NCBI GenBank assembly: GCA_028274465.1
Contig: CM051457.1
Coordinates: 54,348,425-54,412,424, forward strand
Reading direction: 5' to 3'
Origin: Plantago ovata
Taxonomy: Eukaryota; Streptophyta; Magnoliopsida; Lamiales; Plantaginaceae
Length of the DNA: 64,000 bases
Below are positions 31,629 to 44,266 of the stretch, in pieces. The notes below the pieces were generated by a model. That model made no database searches. It was not told where the DNA came from and saw only the letters and a list, made by a program, of their open reading frames with translations. The first letter of the stretch is position 1. Every line of letters starts with the position of its first letter. Position numbers and translations under genes: made by a program.

Positions 31629-34218
31629 TGTTGGGAATTTTAGTGAAACGAATGAGCTTTCAATTTTTTCGATGTATTGGTCATTTGGGTCCAACACGTT
31701 GGAAACAAGCTTTCCATGATCGTGTATTTCCATTCGTTAATGGATGTCACTAAGGCGTTAAGTCACTAAAATCTCGTGTGGTGAAAGGTGATTAATGCAC
31801 ATAGTGTGTTGATCGATACATGAATGAATTAAGTCGTTCAAATACGGTTGGTACCACTGTGCTAAAATTCATGGATAAAAGGCAAATGAGGTTTGCATAG
31901 ATATATGCAAAATGCATTGTTGGAATGTTATTCATTTGTGTTTAATTGTAATTAATTTCTCAAAATTGACAAGTAAAATTAATTTACAAGTAAAACAACT
32001 TGAATTAGTGAATTTCTCAATATTTCACAAAGGTTTCCAACAAGAACAGGTGAAAAAAACGTTAATAGTGGAAAAATCACGTCTGCTAGGGTTTGAACCG
32101 CTAAGCTTTTGGATGTGAGAAGCCATCTATTGCCATTGGACCATTGCAACTCTTGGGAATAGTTTTGTTCAAAGTGACACTTATCCAATAATGTGGCAGG
32201 CGAAATTTTGCACCTTTTGGCATTTAGTTGAATAGTTTGCTACTATTCATTGAAACCTTTTGAAGGGATTTCATGCACCTTCATTGAAGCTTTTGAGAAG
32301 TATAAATATGGGAGTGGGGTTCATTCCCAAATACACATTTTTTGAAGATATTTGATACTTCTCTTTTCATTTGCTTTATCTTTGCACTCAATCATACTTA
32401 AAGTAAGGTCGCCAGATTCGACTATTTGGAGTGCTCCTTAGTCGTCTCAAGAGTAGTTTTATCCTGGGAGACCATTTTCCATTATTCCGTTAGCACCATG
32501 AGCGGGGCAAATATTGTCTTAAGGAGAGATGGTCAAACCATCGCCTCTACTCGCCATTTCTTGTTATTCGTTACCATGTTGGAGTTGCTTGAAGACATGA
32601 TCCTTTAAGGCGCCAAGAAAGACAGGGAAGTTTACTTTGTAAATTCCTTTATTGTTATATTGTATCATATATTAATGTACAAGTTTCATTTATTATCTTG
32701 TTATCTCTCTCTTGTTCCATATTATAACTCTCACATTCCCCGCGTGAACACTGACTTTCCAACCATCTTAACACAATATTAATATTCTGTTTGTGGGTTG
32801 TTCGAAGGTGGAATGAAGTCAACAGACGCTAATGGATCATTGGAGAAGTAGAACCGAACATTTCAGGGAAGTAATCTATAGTACTATTAAACTTGAAAAA
32901 GTTTAATTTTATTTACTTGATTTTGGTTCACTTGATATGTATTCTGCCAAATGTTCCATGGACTAATAAAGCTTATGTCCACCAAGTTGTTTGACTATGG
33001 AATGTCATGCTGGCCCCACGTGAAATGTGCGTATCAATTCCTTGGTCCATGTTCATTTCGATGAATGGCAGTGTATGTGATAACTGTAACCGTGGCAAAA
33101 GTAATGTTATTGCGGCCAAGTCCCAAGTGAACGGATTCTGGTAGTAAAGGTTTGAAATTTAAGGGTGGATCGAGTGGAGAATTGCTATTAAAATAAAGAA
33201 ACAAATTGGTGGAGCAAACATGTTTCATTTATTCAGAATAATGGTACGTTGCTATTTACAATTTATTGTGACTTTTTATTGTATATGCACTCTTCCTCTC
33301 TTGGAAACTTTCTTCTCTTGTTTTGGTGTGGAGGTTTTGCCTAATACGTTGGTATTAGATGGATTGCCTAAGCCCTTGATCTTAGATGGCTTACCTAAGA
33401 TGATAATCTTAGAAGTGTTAGAATTCAAGTAGTTAAGTGGCTCTTGTATAAATTAAAGAAATACTATTTATTATACAACGAAGCCATGTTAAATGTGTAA
33501 ATATTGAAATTTTGAGCAGACATTTTTCATAATTAAAGTTATGACAAACATTTCCCACACCTTGTTTCACATAATAAATCAAGATGACTTGTATCTTGAT
33601 ACATTGATGTGATGTTGAGAACATGAAATACTTCTTGATGAATATATCATAAACACCGATGTGGTAGGAATATGTGAATTACAAACATCGAGGCAAACTT
33701 ATAGCAAAAATGGATACTTGGTATCTTGTATAACTTGCAATAAAGTCCACTTCCGAAGTGGTGTACTGGTTTGGAAAAACTTGCTTGTTCTAATTAAAGG
33801 TGGAAAAAGAAGTTCGACACGACTTTGTTCCTGTGGGGACTACTAGTCGATGCGTCTTCAACCTTGAAGCACGATTAACCACTCAATTCACCATGTAATT
33901 GTGAAAGCTAACTTGTCCAAACAAACCTTCTATTCTATGAGCATGCTTGTAAAGAATAGAAGATGGAGAAAGTGATTTAGTTACTTCATTGTTGTTAGCA
34001 ACTTTGTGCTACATTTATCCAACACTGGTGTTGAGAATAGCAAGGTACTTGCAAAACTTAACCAACACATGTGTTGATGGAAACAATGGACTTGCTACGT
34101 CTATTTGCAATGAGATGGTTGTCGACTTTTGGTTTACCCAGAAAATATGGGGAGGGGCTATCCTAATGGCCAACAAATTCTGGACAAAATTTCTCACATG
34201 AATAACAACAAGACTCCA
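31629..34218 (+). mobile_element. Element X: unidentified LTR element, left end
   Basis: The copia F integrase/RT linker stops at CTATG|TGTTGGGAATTT. From there about 1.1 kb (31629-32750) looks like an LTR: TG start, TATA box TATAAATATG (32301-32310), pyrimidine-rich downstream part and an end near CGCGTGAACA. The next 1.5 kb (32751-34218) is AT-rich, with no domain I recognise and only short ORFs. The matching right end and its CTATG duplication are not in the window. It may be a large non-coding (LARD-like) element or an old copia. H is inserted in it. Confidence 0.55.
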
Positions 34219-35742
34219 TGTTAGGAAACTTGTAATTTTGATGAGCAATTAACCATGCTAAATTAAGGAAAGTCCAGTAACTAGTACTCTTAAGGTCCAT
34301 AGGAATTTAGAATTTAAGGACATTGTAAAAGAGGAACGTTTGATGAAGACTTAGTGTAGGTACTAGTTAGGTGCTTTAGTTTTGCTGATGATGTACTTAT
34401 TTTACACAAACGAACTATTGAAGCACTAGAACCGTTCCGAAACTTGAAGAATTCGAAGACTGAAGACTAAAGAAGATTTCTGAAGATGGTATCTACAAAG
34501 GCACATGTTGCTCAGAAAGTGGAAACTTCAGCAACATCTTGCATAAGTGAAAATCTAAATGACAGAGTAGATTGTGCTTGCTGAAACTGAGTCTGATCGC
34601 TTGCTGAAAAACATGTGTGACCTTCTTGCTGAAAGTACTTGCATTTGTGCTCCAACGTTCATATTTGAATTTCATTCAAATGAACATTAAATGCAGAAGT
34701 AAGCATGCGAAGAACATGAAGACTAGAAGACAAATAAAGGACGCTGATGAAAGTACAAAAGCAAGATAGTGACATCTTAAGGAACAAAGCCTTAGAATTT
34801 GAAATTCAAACGGCTCCCTTGATTCACTATAAATATAGGACATACGGCAAAGAGTAGAAGGGTGTCAACAACGTGATCAAACTCTCACTTGAGCTTAAAC
34901 ACTCAAATCCTTCTATACTCTTTACTGCCCATTGATCCGTTCCAAGACTTAAAGCTTGAAAAAGCTACTCGTGAAGAAGTAGAACATTCACGGCTAAGAA
35001 ATTAGTTAAGTGTTCTTTCTTTCGAACAAGAACAAGTCTTGACACCAGAAACAACTTAACTTGTTTACTGCAAAGTATTCAAAGTTTTATTTCTTAGATT
35101 ACTTGTTGTAGCTGAATAAGTTATACTCAAGTCATCTCATCCCAAACCTCTTTAACTAATAAACACCCTTTTTCAGGCGTGAAATTCAGGGGGAATTTAA
35201 TCAAGCATAGTGTTGCTGATTATAAGTCCCAAGTTTGGTGGAGAACAAGGTTTCGTTCTCTAGTTAGGTTGGAAACGAAGCAAGTGTGCTTTGGTTTCTG
35301 TAGAATCGCTCTAGATAGGTGTTGTAAGGAACCTCAAACTTATCTTAGTGGATTCAGTCCCAGAAAGGAGAAAGTGGATTAGTTGAGAGATTACGCCACT
35401 CTCAGATACCACTATAAAAGTGTTTGTGTGATTTACTTTACTGCATTTAGTTTTCAGCAAGCTTATCTATCTATACACTGTCACTCTGCTCACTTGCTGA
35501 AACTATCATTTACTGAAAAGCACTTATTGTATAAAGACTTCCGCACTCTGTTTTTTAAGTATCAGTAAAACTCGTTACTGAAAAGTAACTAGTACTTGCT
35601 GAGAAAGTTAAGTATCAACAAACTCATTACTGAAAAGTAATAAGCCCTTGCTGAGAATGTTTTTAAACGACGAAAGTTTGAAAAGACTATTCACCCCCCC
35701 CCCCCCCCGCTAGTCTTTTCTTGTTGTTCAAAGGGACCAACA
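34219..35742 (+). repeat. 5' LTR of Sirevirus-like H
   Basis: Starts TGTTAGGAAACTTGTAATTTTGATGA, as Sirevirus LTRs commonly do, and ends GGGACCAACA two bases before the primer site. TATA box TATAAATATAGG at about 34829. A run of 16 C lies near the end (about 35694-35709). There is only one copy in the window, so the left boundary rests on family resemblance. Confidence 0.75.
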
Positions 35743-35744
35743 AG

Positions 35745-35756
35745 TGGTATCAGAGC
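35745..35756 (+). other. Primer-binding site (initiator tRNA-Met) of H
   Basis: TGGTATCAGAGC, the standard plant copia primer site, complementary to the 3' end of initiator tRNA-Met. It follows LTR end ACCAACA by two bases. Confidence 0.95.
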
Positions 35757-35854
35757 TGAAGGTTCTTTAACCTTCAGCACTGAACCTAGATCCCCTTAGG
35801 TGCTTTCCGTAAATCACTCCCACTTGATCAGTTTGGTAGTCTTTTGCTGACAGG

Positions 35855-38220
35855 GTGTCTTTAGGAGACGCTCCCTTGCTGAAGTTTGAAAACTATGAAA
35901 AATGGCGAAACAACATGATGGTACATCTTGAGGCCATTAGTGATGAAATGGTCACTGTCATTAATGATGGACCTATCAAGATCACTAAACTTGAGAGAAT
36001 CTTTCCTCACAAAACCACGGGTCCTACTGGTAAGGAAACTATCTTAGGAGAACCGGTTGACGTTGTCGTTCCAAAACCAAGAGAGGAATGGACTTCCGAC
36101 GAAGCTAAGAGATTCCGTCTTGATGGCCAAGCAAGAAACATCATCATTCGATCAACTCCGGATACTATACAGTGCAAACTGTGGGGTGCCAAAACTGCTA
36201 AGGAAGCTTGGAAAATGGTTCAAGATCTTTGTGCTGGATCTGATAAAACCAAGGAAAACAAACTCGAAGTGTTGAAGTTAAAGTTACAGAACTTTAAACA
36301 AGGTACAAATGAGTCATTGGAAGACTTGGACTTCAGATTCACAACTCTAGTAAGTGAGATGGCTGCATTAGGAGTTGGAAATCTTTACTCAAATTCTGAG
36401 AAGGTGAAAACCGTTATCAGAAGTCTGAACCAAGAATGGATCCATACTAAGAATTTCTACTATAATCAAGGAATGCCAAACATCACACCTACAGAGTTGT
36501 TCTCTCATCTTGCTACTGTCAACTACGAAACAAAGCAAAGACAAAATGTGTTTGCTGAAAAATCGCAAAACATTGCTCTTGCTGCAAAGCCGTCATCTTC
36601 TGAAAAGAAGAATGATAAAGAGTCTGCTGATGAAAATGCTTTAGTTGTTAAAACCATGAAGACATTCATTAGTAAGGAACTTGAAAGACGAATAGCAAAA
36701 GAGAAGCTGAAAAAGCATCTTGGTAACAACTACCATAAATACAAGAATGAGGCTAGCTCGCTGAACAAGCAGGCTTAGCAACCAAATTCCTCTGAAGAAC
36801 CAGCAGTTGGAAATGATCTCTGCTTTTACTGAAAAAAGCCTGGACACTTCAAAAACAATTTTCCTTTGCTGAAAGGTAAATCTGCGGAAAAGAAGAAGAA
36901 GTTCAAAAGGGCTTTTATTGCTGAAGAAAAGAAGAAACTTCAAGAAAAAATCGGTGCGTTGTGCATTGATACCAGCTCCGAAGACAGTGAGGTAGAAAGC
37001 TCAGACACTGAAGAAGAAGAATCCACTCTTGACGTAGAGATCGGCAAGGAAGTTTGTGGAATAGCTATGAAAGCTTATCCAGATGTGTCAAACTACGAAT
37101 TCTACCTCATGGTCGGTCAGGTAAACAGTCCAACCTCAAACTCCGACTCAGAAAGTGAAGATGATATTGACCTTGATAGAATTCAAGAAGAAATCGAAAG
37201 ATTTGAGAAAACTCTGAGCAAACAGCAAGAGAAACTACAGAATGCTGAAACTCTGACCAAGCAAACTACTGAAAAGTACGTATTGCTGAAAGAAGAGTCA
37301 GAAAAGAAAGATGCTGAAATATTGCATCTTAAGAAGTTGATTGCTGAAGCTACAGAGAAGAATTCTCAAATGGCAATAGAATTGGAAGAATATCAGTCCT
37401 CAATTCTAAAGTTACTTGCTGAAATACAAGAAATGAAAAAGATGAAAATCAATTTCAAATCTTATGCTGATGCAAGTAATACGCTGACTGAACTAAACTC
37501 TTATCTGAGAGATACATCTCAGAAAGAAGGTTTAGGTGCAACGTATGAAGGTGATGACGTAATAATCTTGAGGAAAGACAAATCACCAATTACCATTGTA
37601 CGCGCAACTGATAGTGGTCAACCAGAACTCTATCAGATTGGTCAATCTAAGGTTGCTGAAAAATGCAATCAAGTACCTACGACCGTAAAGTCCGCTGTTG
37701 CTACTCAAAGTAACAAGACTTTAAAAGGAAAACAGGTTTCTGAAAAGCAATTTGTTAAGTCAAAAGGCAAGATTACTAAAAGTAATCAGAAGACCGTTGT
37801 TGACAAACCTGAATCAAGTAAGGTTGTTGAGACAAAAGCTCAGCATTCTCCAAAAATTGGACTCGATTTCAAAACCAAGCAAAGTCAACTTTTTCATGAG
37901 TATAAGCAAAGTCAGCAAAGATACTTCAAAGAGATGAATAAAACCAAGCCTAAGAGTTCTGACAAAACTCAAAACGCTAGGGCTAGAAGGAACCTTGCTA
38001 GAAAAGAACTTACTGAAAAGTATGTTCAGCAAAAAGGTCAACCGAGCAAGACACCACATCAGAAAGTGGATTTGATCAGCACGAATAAAAAGTCTTTCGG
38101 CTCAAAACCTCCTAGATCCTCAACAAGTAGAAAACAAGTCAAAATTGAAAAAAGTAAGACTTGGGTTTCCACTGGACGCATTCTTGAACATGTTAATGGA
38201 CATCCAATATTGGATAATTA
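35855..38220 (+). pseudogene. gag: gag region of H with coiled-coil extension
   Basis: The N-terminal part reads LLKFENYEKWRNNMMVHLEA, the typical start of Sirevirus gag, followed by NVFAEKSQN and a basic region. A long second part rich in Glu, Lys and Gln (about 37150-37440) has heptad-like spacing and should form a coiled coil. The last part is Lys/Ser-rich. Gag would form the particle; long coiled-coil gag is a Sirevirus trait. One or two breaks. The codon GCTGAA is strikingly frequent here, as in the LTR and 3' region of H. Confidence 0.85.
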
Positions 38221-38226
38221 ACTTGT

Positions 38227-39855
38227 TTGCTCTTGATTGTGCAGACTTCAGCCACGGAGACAAACAATGCAATCTGGCACTTTGACAGTGGTTGTGGAAA
38301 GCACATGACGGGCAACAAGAATAACCTTATAAACTATAGACGGTGGTCTAAAGGTCCAACAATAAGGTTTGCTGGTGGAGGCTTTGGTTCTACAAAAGGT
38401 TATGGTGACGTGAAGTTAGGATGCATTACCATTTCGGGAGTTCTTTATGTCAAAAATCTTAAGTTTAATCTTTTCAGCATGAGTCAATTCGCTGATAAAG
38501 GATACTTCATCAAAATCAAAAGTGATGAATGTAAACTTATAGACTTTGAGACAAAGAATGTTATTATGGTTGCTAGAAGATCAGGAGGTTTGTACACTGT
38601 AGATTGGTCTTCAGCAATCATTGAAAACTGCCTTGTCTCAGATCTCGATTGCCTTGCTGAAAAAGCATGGTTATGGCATAAACGAACAAGTCACCTAAAC
38701 TTCAAGACGCTGAATAAGTTGTCTAAAAAGGCAATTGTAGTTGGATTACCTAAGGTTACTTTTAAGAAGGATGGTGTTTGCAATGCATGTCAGCAAGGAA
38801 AGCAAACCAAATCTTCTTTTAAGAACAAGGCAGTACTGTCAACTACAAAACCTTTACAACTCTTGCACATGGACTTGTTTGAATCTTCTTCAACAAGCTA
38901 TGCTGGTAAGAAGTATGGTCTCGTGGTGGTAGATGACTATTCAAGATTCACTTGGGTAGTATTTATCAAGCACAAGTCTGAAACAAGGACTGAAATACCT
39001 AACTTGCTGAATAAGCTTGAAGTCATGAAAAATGACAAGGTAAAAGTCATAAGAACAGACCATGGTACTGAGTTTGTGAACCAGTACATAACTGAGTTTT
39101 GCACTTCAAAAGGCATACAACATCAGTTATCCTCAGTAAGGACACCACAACAAAACGGTGTTGCTAAAAGGAAGAATCGCACCCTAAAAGAAGCTGCAAG
39201 AACAATGCTTGTTGACACTGAAATAAGTGAAGCTTACTGGGTTGAAGCGATTAATACCGCCTGTTATACTCAAAAGGCAGACGAAGTGATATTTCTTGGT
39301 TACTCCTTGCATAGTAAAGCTTATAGAGTTTACAACAAAAATGCACAAAAGATCGAAGAATCAGTGCATGTTGTATTCTACGAAAAGTCACAAGGAGTGC
39401 CTGCTGAAGAAGAAATATCAGATTGTATGAAGAAGCTACTCATACACGAGCAAAGAACTGAATCTGATGCTAGGCAAATCAAGTCAATCGAACTAAATGA
39501 TGATTCTGACAATGATTCTCCTCCCCCGAGTCATGACAAGATAAATATAGTTCATGACAAAGAATTTCCAGCAAAAGACGCAGTTGCTCCGGATGTTGAT
39601 GAAACTATGCAACTTCATGTGCCTGCTGATGAGTTACCACAATCTAGCAATGCTGAACAAGCAGTTGCTGATGAACCAATCTCAGCAGAGCCACAACAAA
39701 ATACCAGTAGTACTGAGCAAGTACATGTTGAAGAGTCACATGCTGATGAGCAAACTTATCCAAATCCAAAGAGCAGAAAACCTGTTAATAAATGGATTAG
39801 AGATCATCCCTCTACAGATATGATTGGTGATATTGAGAAGCGCCAAGTGACTTGA
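38227..39855 (+). pseudogene. pol: Protease and integrase region of H
   Basis: Protease segment near 38270-38330 (NNAIWHFDSGCGKHMTGNKN), pre-integrase zinc-binding site (WHKRTSHLN, later CNACQQGKQ), integrase core motifs (LLHMDLFESS, VVVDDYSRFTWVVF, VIRTDHGTEFVN, SVRTPQQNGVAKRKN) and an acidic, Gln/Glu-rich linker. The order protease-integrase-RT is copia. It continues into reverse transcriptase at about 39900. About one or two breaks in this stretch. Confidence 0.9.
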
Positions 39856-40182
39856 TCCAAAGTATCTGCTACTCATGGACTTGCTGAAGAAGTAAATGTC
39901 GTAGAAGTAGAAGCTTTGTTCTCTTGCTTTGTTTCAGAAATTGAACCCAAGACCATAGAAGAAGCTTTAAAGCATTCTGAATGGATCAAGGCAATGCAAG
40001 AAGAACTGGATCAATTTGAAAGGAACAAAGTCTGGAAACTTGTACCCCTTGCTGAAGGCAAGAAAGCAATTGGTACAAAGTGGGTGTTCAAAAACAAGCT
40101 GAGTGAGTCTGGTGAAGTAACAAGGAACAAAGCACGTTTAGTTGCTCAAGGTTACTGTCAGACTGAAGGATTGGACTATGAT
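39856..40182 (+). pseudogene. pol: Reverse transcriptase of H, first part
   Basis: Contains the RT N-terminal motifs EALKHSEWIKAMQEELDQFE, WKLVP, GTKWVFKNK and KARLVAQGY, ending GLDYD at the insertion of element D. The reading resumes at 48848 with [13 protein letters not shown]. The duplication ATGAT (40178-40182 and 48843-48847) marks the insertion. Confidence 0.9.
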
Positions 40183-41384
40183 TGATGAACGTGTATTTTA
40201 CACTTTCATTTAAGTCTTTTTTCACCAATTTAGCAATCCTCTATGATAATTTAGCTATATTTTAGTGCATTTTATTAGAATAGTGTCACGTTTCCCTTTA
40301 GTTTGTATTTTACAGGTTTTGGGTGAAAAACGAGGTTTTCCGGGCAATTATATTGAAGAGGACGAAGAATTGGTGTTCCGAAGGCATTTTTGGAGTATCT
40401 AGAAGATTCCGAATAGGATTTGAAGTCCAGGGGTCGAGTCTGAAGGCTAAAAGGTCACTAGAAGGCAAAAACCGAGTCCGAAAAGGAAAATAAATCCGAA
40501 AACGCGTCGAAAACGCGTCAATTGCCGACAGAACCTCCCGGGCAATTCGCCCGGGACGTGGGGCGATTCGCCCCACACCAGGCGATTCGCCCGGTGTGTG
40601 GGGCGACTCGCCCCACACCTGCCGAACACCTATATATAGTTGCTCAGTTTTCTCCGTTTTTCATACTTTCTCAGACCTTTTCTCTCACCTTTCTCATTAG
40701 TTTTAGGTAGGAATTCTCCAGAGCCTGTTTTGGGGATTCTTAGCATAGGAGACACTTTTTCTTATCGTTTGGAGCTTGTAAGATCGCGATTCTTCGGAGA
40801 TTGACAACCTTCGGTAACATTGTATCTTACAGTTTTTCTATTCATATTTATTTATCTTTCAACATGTCTTCATTCAATCTTGCTATGATTTTTGTTGATT
40901 GCATGCCATCTATGAGTAGCTAAATTTATCGTTGGTGATAGTATGTGATTTCTTAGCGAAGGGTTAATAATTATGCTGATGGCGGTAAAGCGAATCAGAC
41001 TTTGAGTTATTGCTTTATTTCTTTGATCAATCTAAAACCTCTATCTTCGTGGTGTTGAATAATAACGGAACACAATTGGACAATTCATTGATCAAAGATC
41101 TCTATGCAAAACGATCGGGTACTTCATGCATGATTATTAACCTGCTATGCTTTGAATGATCATACTATCACTAATCTCCATTATCTGATAAGAAAAACCT
41201 TTGCTAAGTCGTCTGTTGATTTTATAGTTTAAGTTAGATTAGATAAAGCTAGTTATAGTCCTTAGAGATCGACACTCGAGGTTATTTTACTACTACACTA
41301 CGGTTTTCGTTGTAGTTGTGAATTGCCTTTGGCTAAATACAAATTTATTTGATTAATTAGAATCTGACAAATTCCGGTTCATCA
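40183..41384 (+). repeat. 5' LTR of element D
   Basis: 1202 bp with 8-bp inverted ends TGATGAAC/GTTCATCA. The GC island at 40537-40618 (CCCGGGCAATTCGCCCGGG, GGGGCGATTCGCCCC, GGCGATTCGCCCGG, GGGGCGACTCGCCCC) directly precedes the TATA box TATATATAG (40631-40639). It is nearly identical to 47648-48842. Confidence 0.96.
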
Positions 41385-41387
41385 AAT

Positions 41388-41405
41388 TGGCGCCGTTGCC
41401 GGGGA
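41388..41405 (+). other. Primer-binding site (tRNA-Asp) of element D
   Basis: TGGCGCCGTTGCCGGGGA, exact complement of the plant tRNA-Asp(GTC) 3' end, three bases after the LTR. Confidence 0.95.
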
Positions 41406-41529
41406 CTATACTCCTTTTTTCTGTTTAGCTTTTTAATATTTTCAGCATTCAATTCCTAGTTCTAGTTGTTTTTATTTTCCTATTTAATCTCTCTCTGATA
41501 CTCCTTTCCTAGCTTGTTACAGATAGTGT

Positions 41530-43640
41530 ATGCGACATACACGATCTAGGGGAACACCGCTTGCTGATTCAATTGCTGAGATTGACAGAGTCTACCACCA
41601 AAGAAGGCGACTACTTCAAAGACGTGAACTAGAGGAAATAGAGGATACCGATTTCTTTGAATCTCTACACAGTCTTTTCAAGGAAATCGACAGAATGGCA
41701 GAAGCTAGACCACTGAAAGCATGGGTTCAACCCTCCAAGGATCATATGAGGGGACCGGCGATTGTTCTTTCGTCTGCAACTCGTGATCTGGAAATCAAGA
41801 ACCACACGTTCCAACAACTTCCGAGGTTCTATGGCTTAGCAAGGGAAGATGTGATGGGGTACTTGCACGATATCGATGATTTCGTCAACCAACTCCCACG
41901 ACCCGGAGCTGAAATGACAACGGATGAGTTGAGAATGAAGGTTTTTGCTATGGGGCTTGGCGACAGAGCCAAGTCACGGTTGAGTTCTCTACCGGCGGGC
42001 TCGCTAGACACTTGGGAGAATGTTTTTTCAGCTTTCATGGAGAAATACTTCCCTCACACCTTGACTACCGCGCTTAAGGCGCAAATCACTTGGTTCAAAC
42101 AAGACTATGATGAGACCATCTACACCGCGTTTGAGAGGTTCCAAGACCTCATGAACAAGTGCCCTCACCATGGTTTTGAGCTTTCGGATCTAGTCCAACA
42201 CTTCTACAATGGACTAACATTCGAGAACAAACAAGTGGTGGATTTCCAATGCCGAGGCAATATTTGGGAGGAAACCGCAGAAGCCATCTGGGCGGTTTTT
42301 GAAAGGCTTGCTAAGGGTTCGCAATTCAAGGATCCAAGAGAAATGGTTAGAAGACGTGGACCTGAAGCTCCACCTACTCAAGAGGCCCCTATGTATGGGG
42401 GGAATGGGGATCGATTCGAGTGCTTTACCAACGAGTTGAAACAAGTCCTCAAGAACTCCGCACGAACAGCTATGTCAAACGAAGTTTGCCGAATATGCAA
42501 GAACTATGGGCATGGAGCGCATATGTGTAGATCAGAGCTTGCATATGATGATGGCAATTGGGTTCAAGGAGGCGGAGAGGAAGCCTTTGCTACGGAATTT
42601 GGTACTCAAGAAGCTAGCTACGGACAAGACGGTAGGAATCCTCGGGGTGGATTTTGGAGAAGAGGATTCCGGACAATCAAGGATATGCACCGGCTAGCCA
42701 AACTTATGGCCCTAACCAAGACCGTAATAGGCTTAACTATGGTAATGATCACTGCGAAAATCCCGCTCCTAAAGAGCAACCGAAGTCGAAGACAAGTCTA
42801 CTGATGGAGAACTTGCAAAAGATGGTTGATCACACCCAAAGTTTTCTCAAACGTTATGAAGAAGATTCTGAGAAGACTAGGGCGAGGCTTGATCGATTGG
42901 AAGAGAGCACTAGGCTTGCCCATCAAAAGATGCAAGAGTTGATCGACCGAGGAGCAAGTAAGGAGCAAGGGAAGCTGCCTAGCAACACTGAGAAGTCGAT
43001 GTCCATTACCTTGGTGGGTGATCTACCTGTCGAAATCACCATCAAGAAGGTTGCCAAGGAAGATGAGAAGGACCTTGGTTCTGATGAGAGTGAGGAGGAG
43101 CAAGAGGATCCCGAGCCAATCCCTCAAAGTTTTGATGTTAAGGTCGGGATTGGTGAACTTGAAGATGTTCATGCTACACTAGACACGGGATCTTACTCTA
43201 ATGTGCTCCCAATGGATGTGTTTGAGAAGAGTAGCCTTGGAAAACTATCTGAGCATAAGGCTATTGTGCAACTGGCGGATGGATCCTTTGTGAGACCCGA
43301 AGGCGTTGTGAAGAACGTATTGGTTAAGATTGATGAAGCATCTGTGCACACCAATTTTGTAGTTATGCCAGCGTCTACACCTGGGATGGGGGATGTTGTT
43401 CTCTTGGGGCGAACGTTCTTGACTAAACTACGCTCCGTGATAGACATCTACCGAAGGACTTGCACCATTGAGGTGGATGGCAAGCGACATGTGTTGCGAG
43501 CCATATCTGATCCACCTGATGCTTCTCACACCATTAACTACTGTGGTCTTGCTGTCTATGTTCATTCTTATTCACAGGTTCGTGGCATGAGGAGAAGATC
43601 CATGAAGGGGAAGTCTAGTGCCCTCAAGAAGAAGAGCTAG
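41530..43640 (+). pseudogene. gag: gag and aspartic protease region of element D
   Basis: The ATG at 41530 (MRHTRSRGTPLADSIAEIDR) opens a gag with GLGDRAKSRLSSLPAGS, FMEKYFP, and FYNGLTFENKQ. The zinc knuckle is CRICKNYGHGAHMC (CX2CX4HX4C). A glutamate-rich linker is followed by the protease segment (ATLDTGSYSNVLPMDVFEKS, DVVLLGRTFLTKL). It ends in a basic tail (RRRSMKGKSSALKKKS). About one break. Gag and protease would be made as one polyprotein. Homologous to A, Bf and E. Confidence 0.92.
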
Positions 43641-43673
43641 GCGCAAGGAGTCGAGTCAAAGACTATAAACAAT

Positions 43674-43698
43674 GGCGCTATCCGGGAGGCAACCCGGA
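43674..43698 (+). other. AGGCAA-loop hairpin after protease, element D
   Basis: GGCGCTA then TCCGGG-AGGCAA-CCCGGA (43681-43698), a perfect 6-bp stem about 40 nt after the protease stop. The loop is the same as in A (17429-17434), and two stem pairs differ in a compensatory way. Confidence 0.75.
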
Positions 43699-43889
43699 GT
43701 TTTTATCGCTTTTTTACCGCTTTATTGCATGCATTCATACATTGAACAATTTGCTTTTCATATGTGAATTTGTTCGTCTCTGTATCGTATGTGCTTATGT
43801 TTTTGTTTGAGTGAACTTTTTCGAGTGGTTTTATGAGTAAAATGGTTTTCGGAGACTAAAAAACCGCGTTTTTTCAAAAGTTTTGTCTC

Positions 43890-44040
43890 CCCACCTCCTG
43901 AGGTGGGGGGCGAATCGCCCCCCATGGGGGACGAATCGGCCCACATGTCCAGAGAGCTCCGCGCTCTCTGGACGTGCGCGGCGATTGGCCCCACATGTGG
44001 GGCGATTGGCCCCACACCCGGAGCGACTCGCCCCATGGGA
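43890..44040 (+). promoter_or_regulatory. GC-rich palindromic island ahead of ORF2, element D
   Basis: GGGGCGAATCGCCCC, GGGGCGATTGGCCCC and GAGCGACTCGCCCC palindromes, of the same kind as in the D LTR, plus an extra perfect hairpin GTCCAGAGAGC/GCTCTCTGGAC (43947-43973). It lies before the leader exon of ORF2. Possible internal promoter; AATAAAAACG (44047) is a weak TATA-like candidate. Confidence 0.5.
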
Positions 44041-44266
44041 CCTGAAGAATAAAAACGGGAGAAAGCTCCCATTTCTTCATTTTTCTTCATCTTCTTCACT
44101 TCTTACTCCAAAAATTCCCAAAATTTCAAAATCTCTTCAATCCTTCGTAAAATCTTCATTACTCCATCAAATTGTGTGTTCTTTAGCTTCAATCGAAGCC
44201 CATTACGTGCTCTTTCTTTTCATCCGAACAAATTTCTTCCTAGTTCATTCAATCTTCGGATTTGAG

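Noticed and set aside
33220-33846. ORFs of 60-70 aa in element X, one with a repeated VLDGLPK-type pattern
   Set aside because: The pattern comes from a short imperfect DNA repeat (TTGCCTAA/TTAGATGG); no family resemblance and no supporting neighbours.
40537-40618. CRISPR-like repeats suggested by evenly spaced palindromes in GC islands
   Set aside because: Units are variable, closely packed and located at LTR promoters of a plant retroelement; there are no spacers of even length and no cas genes.
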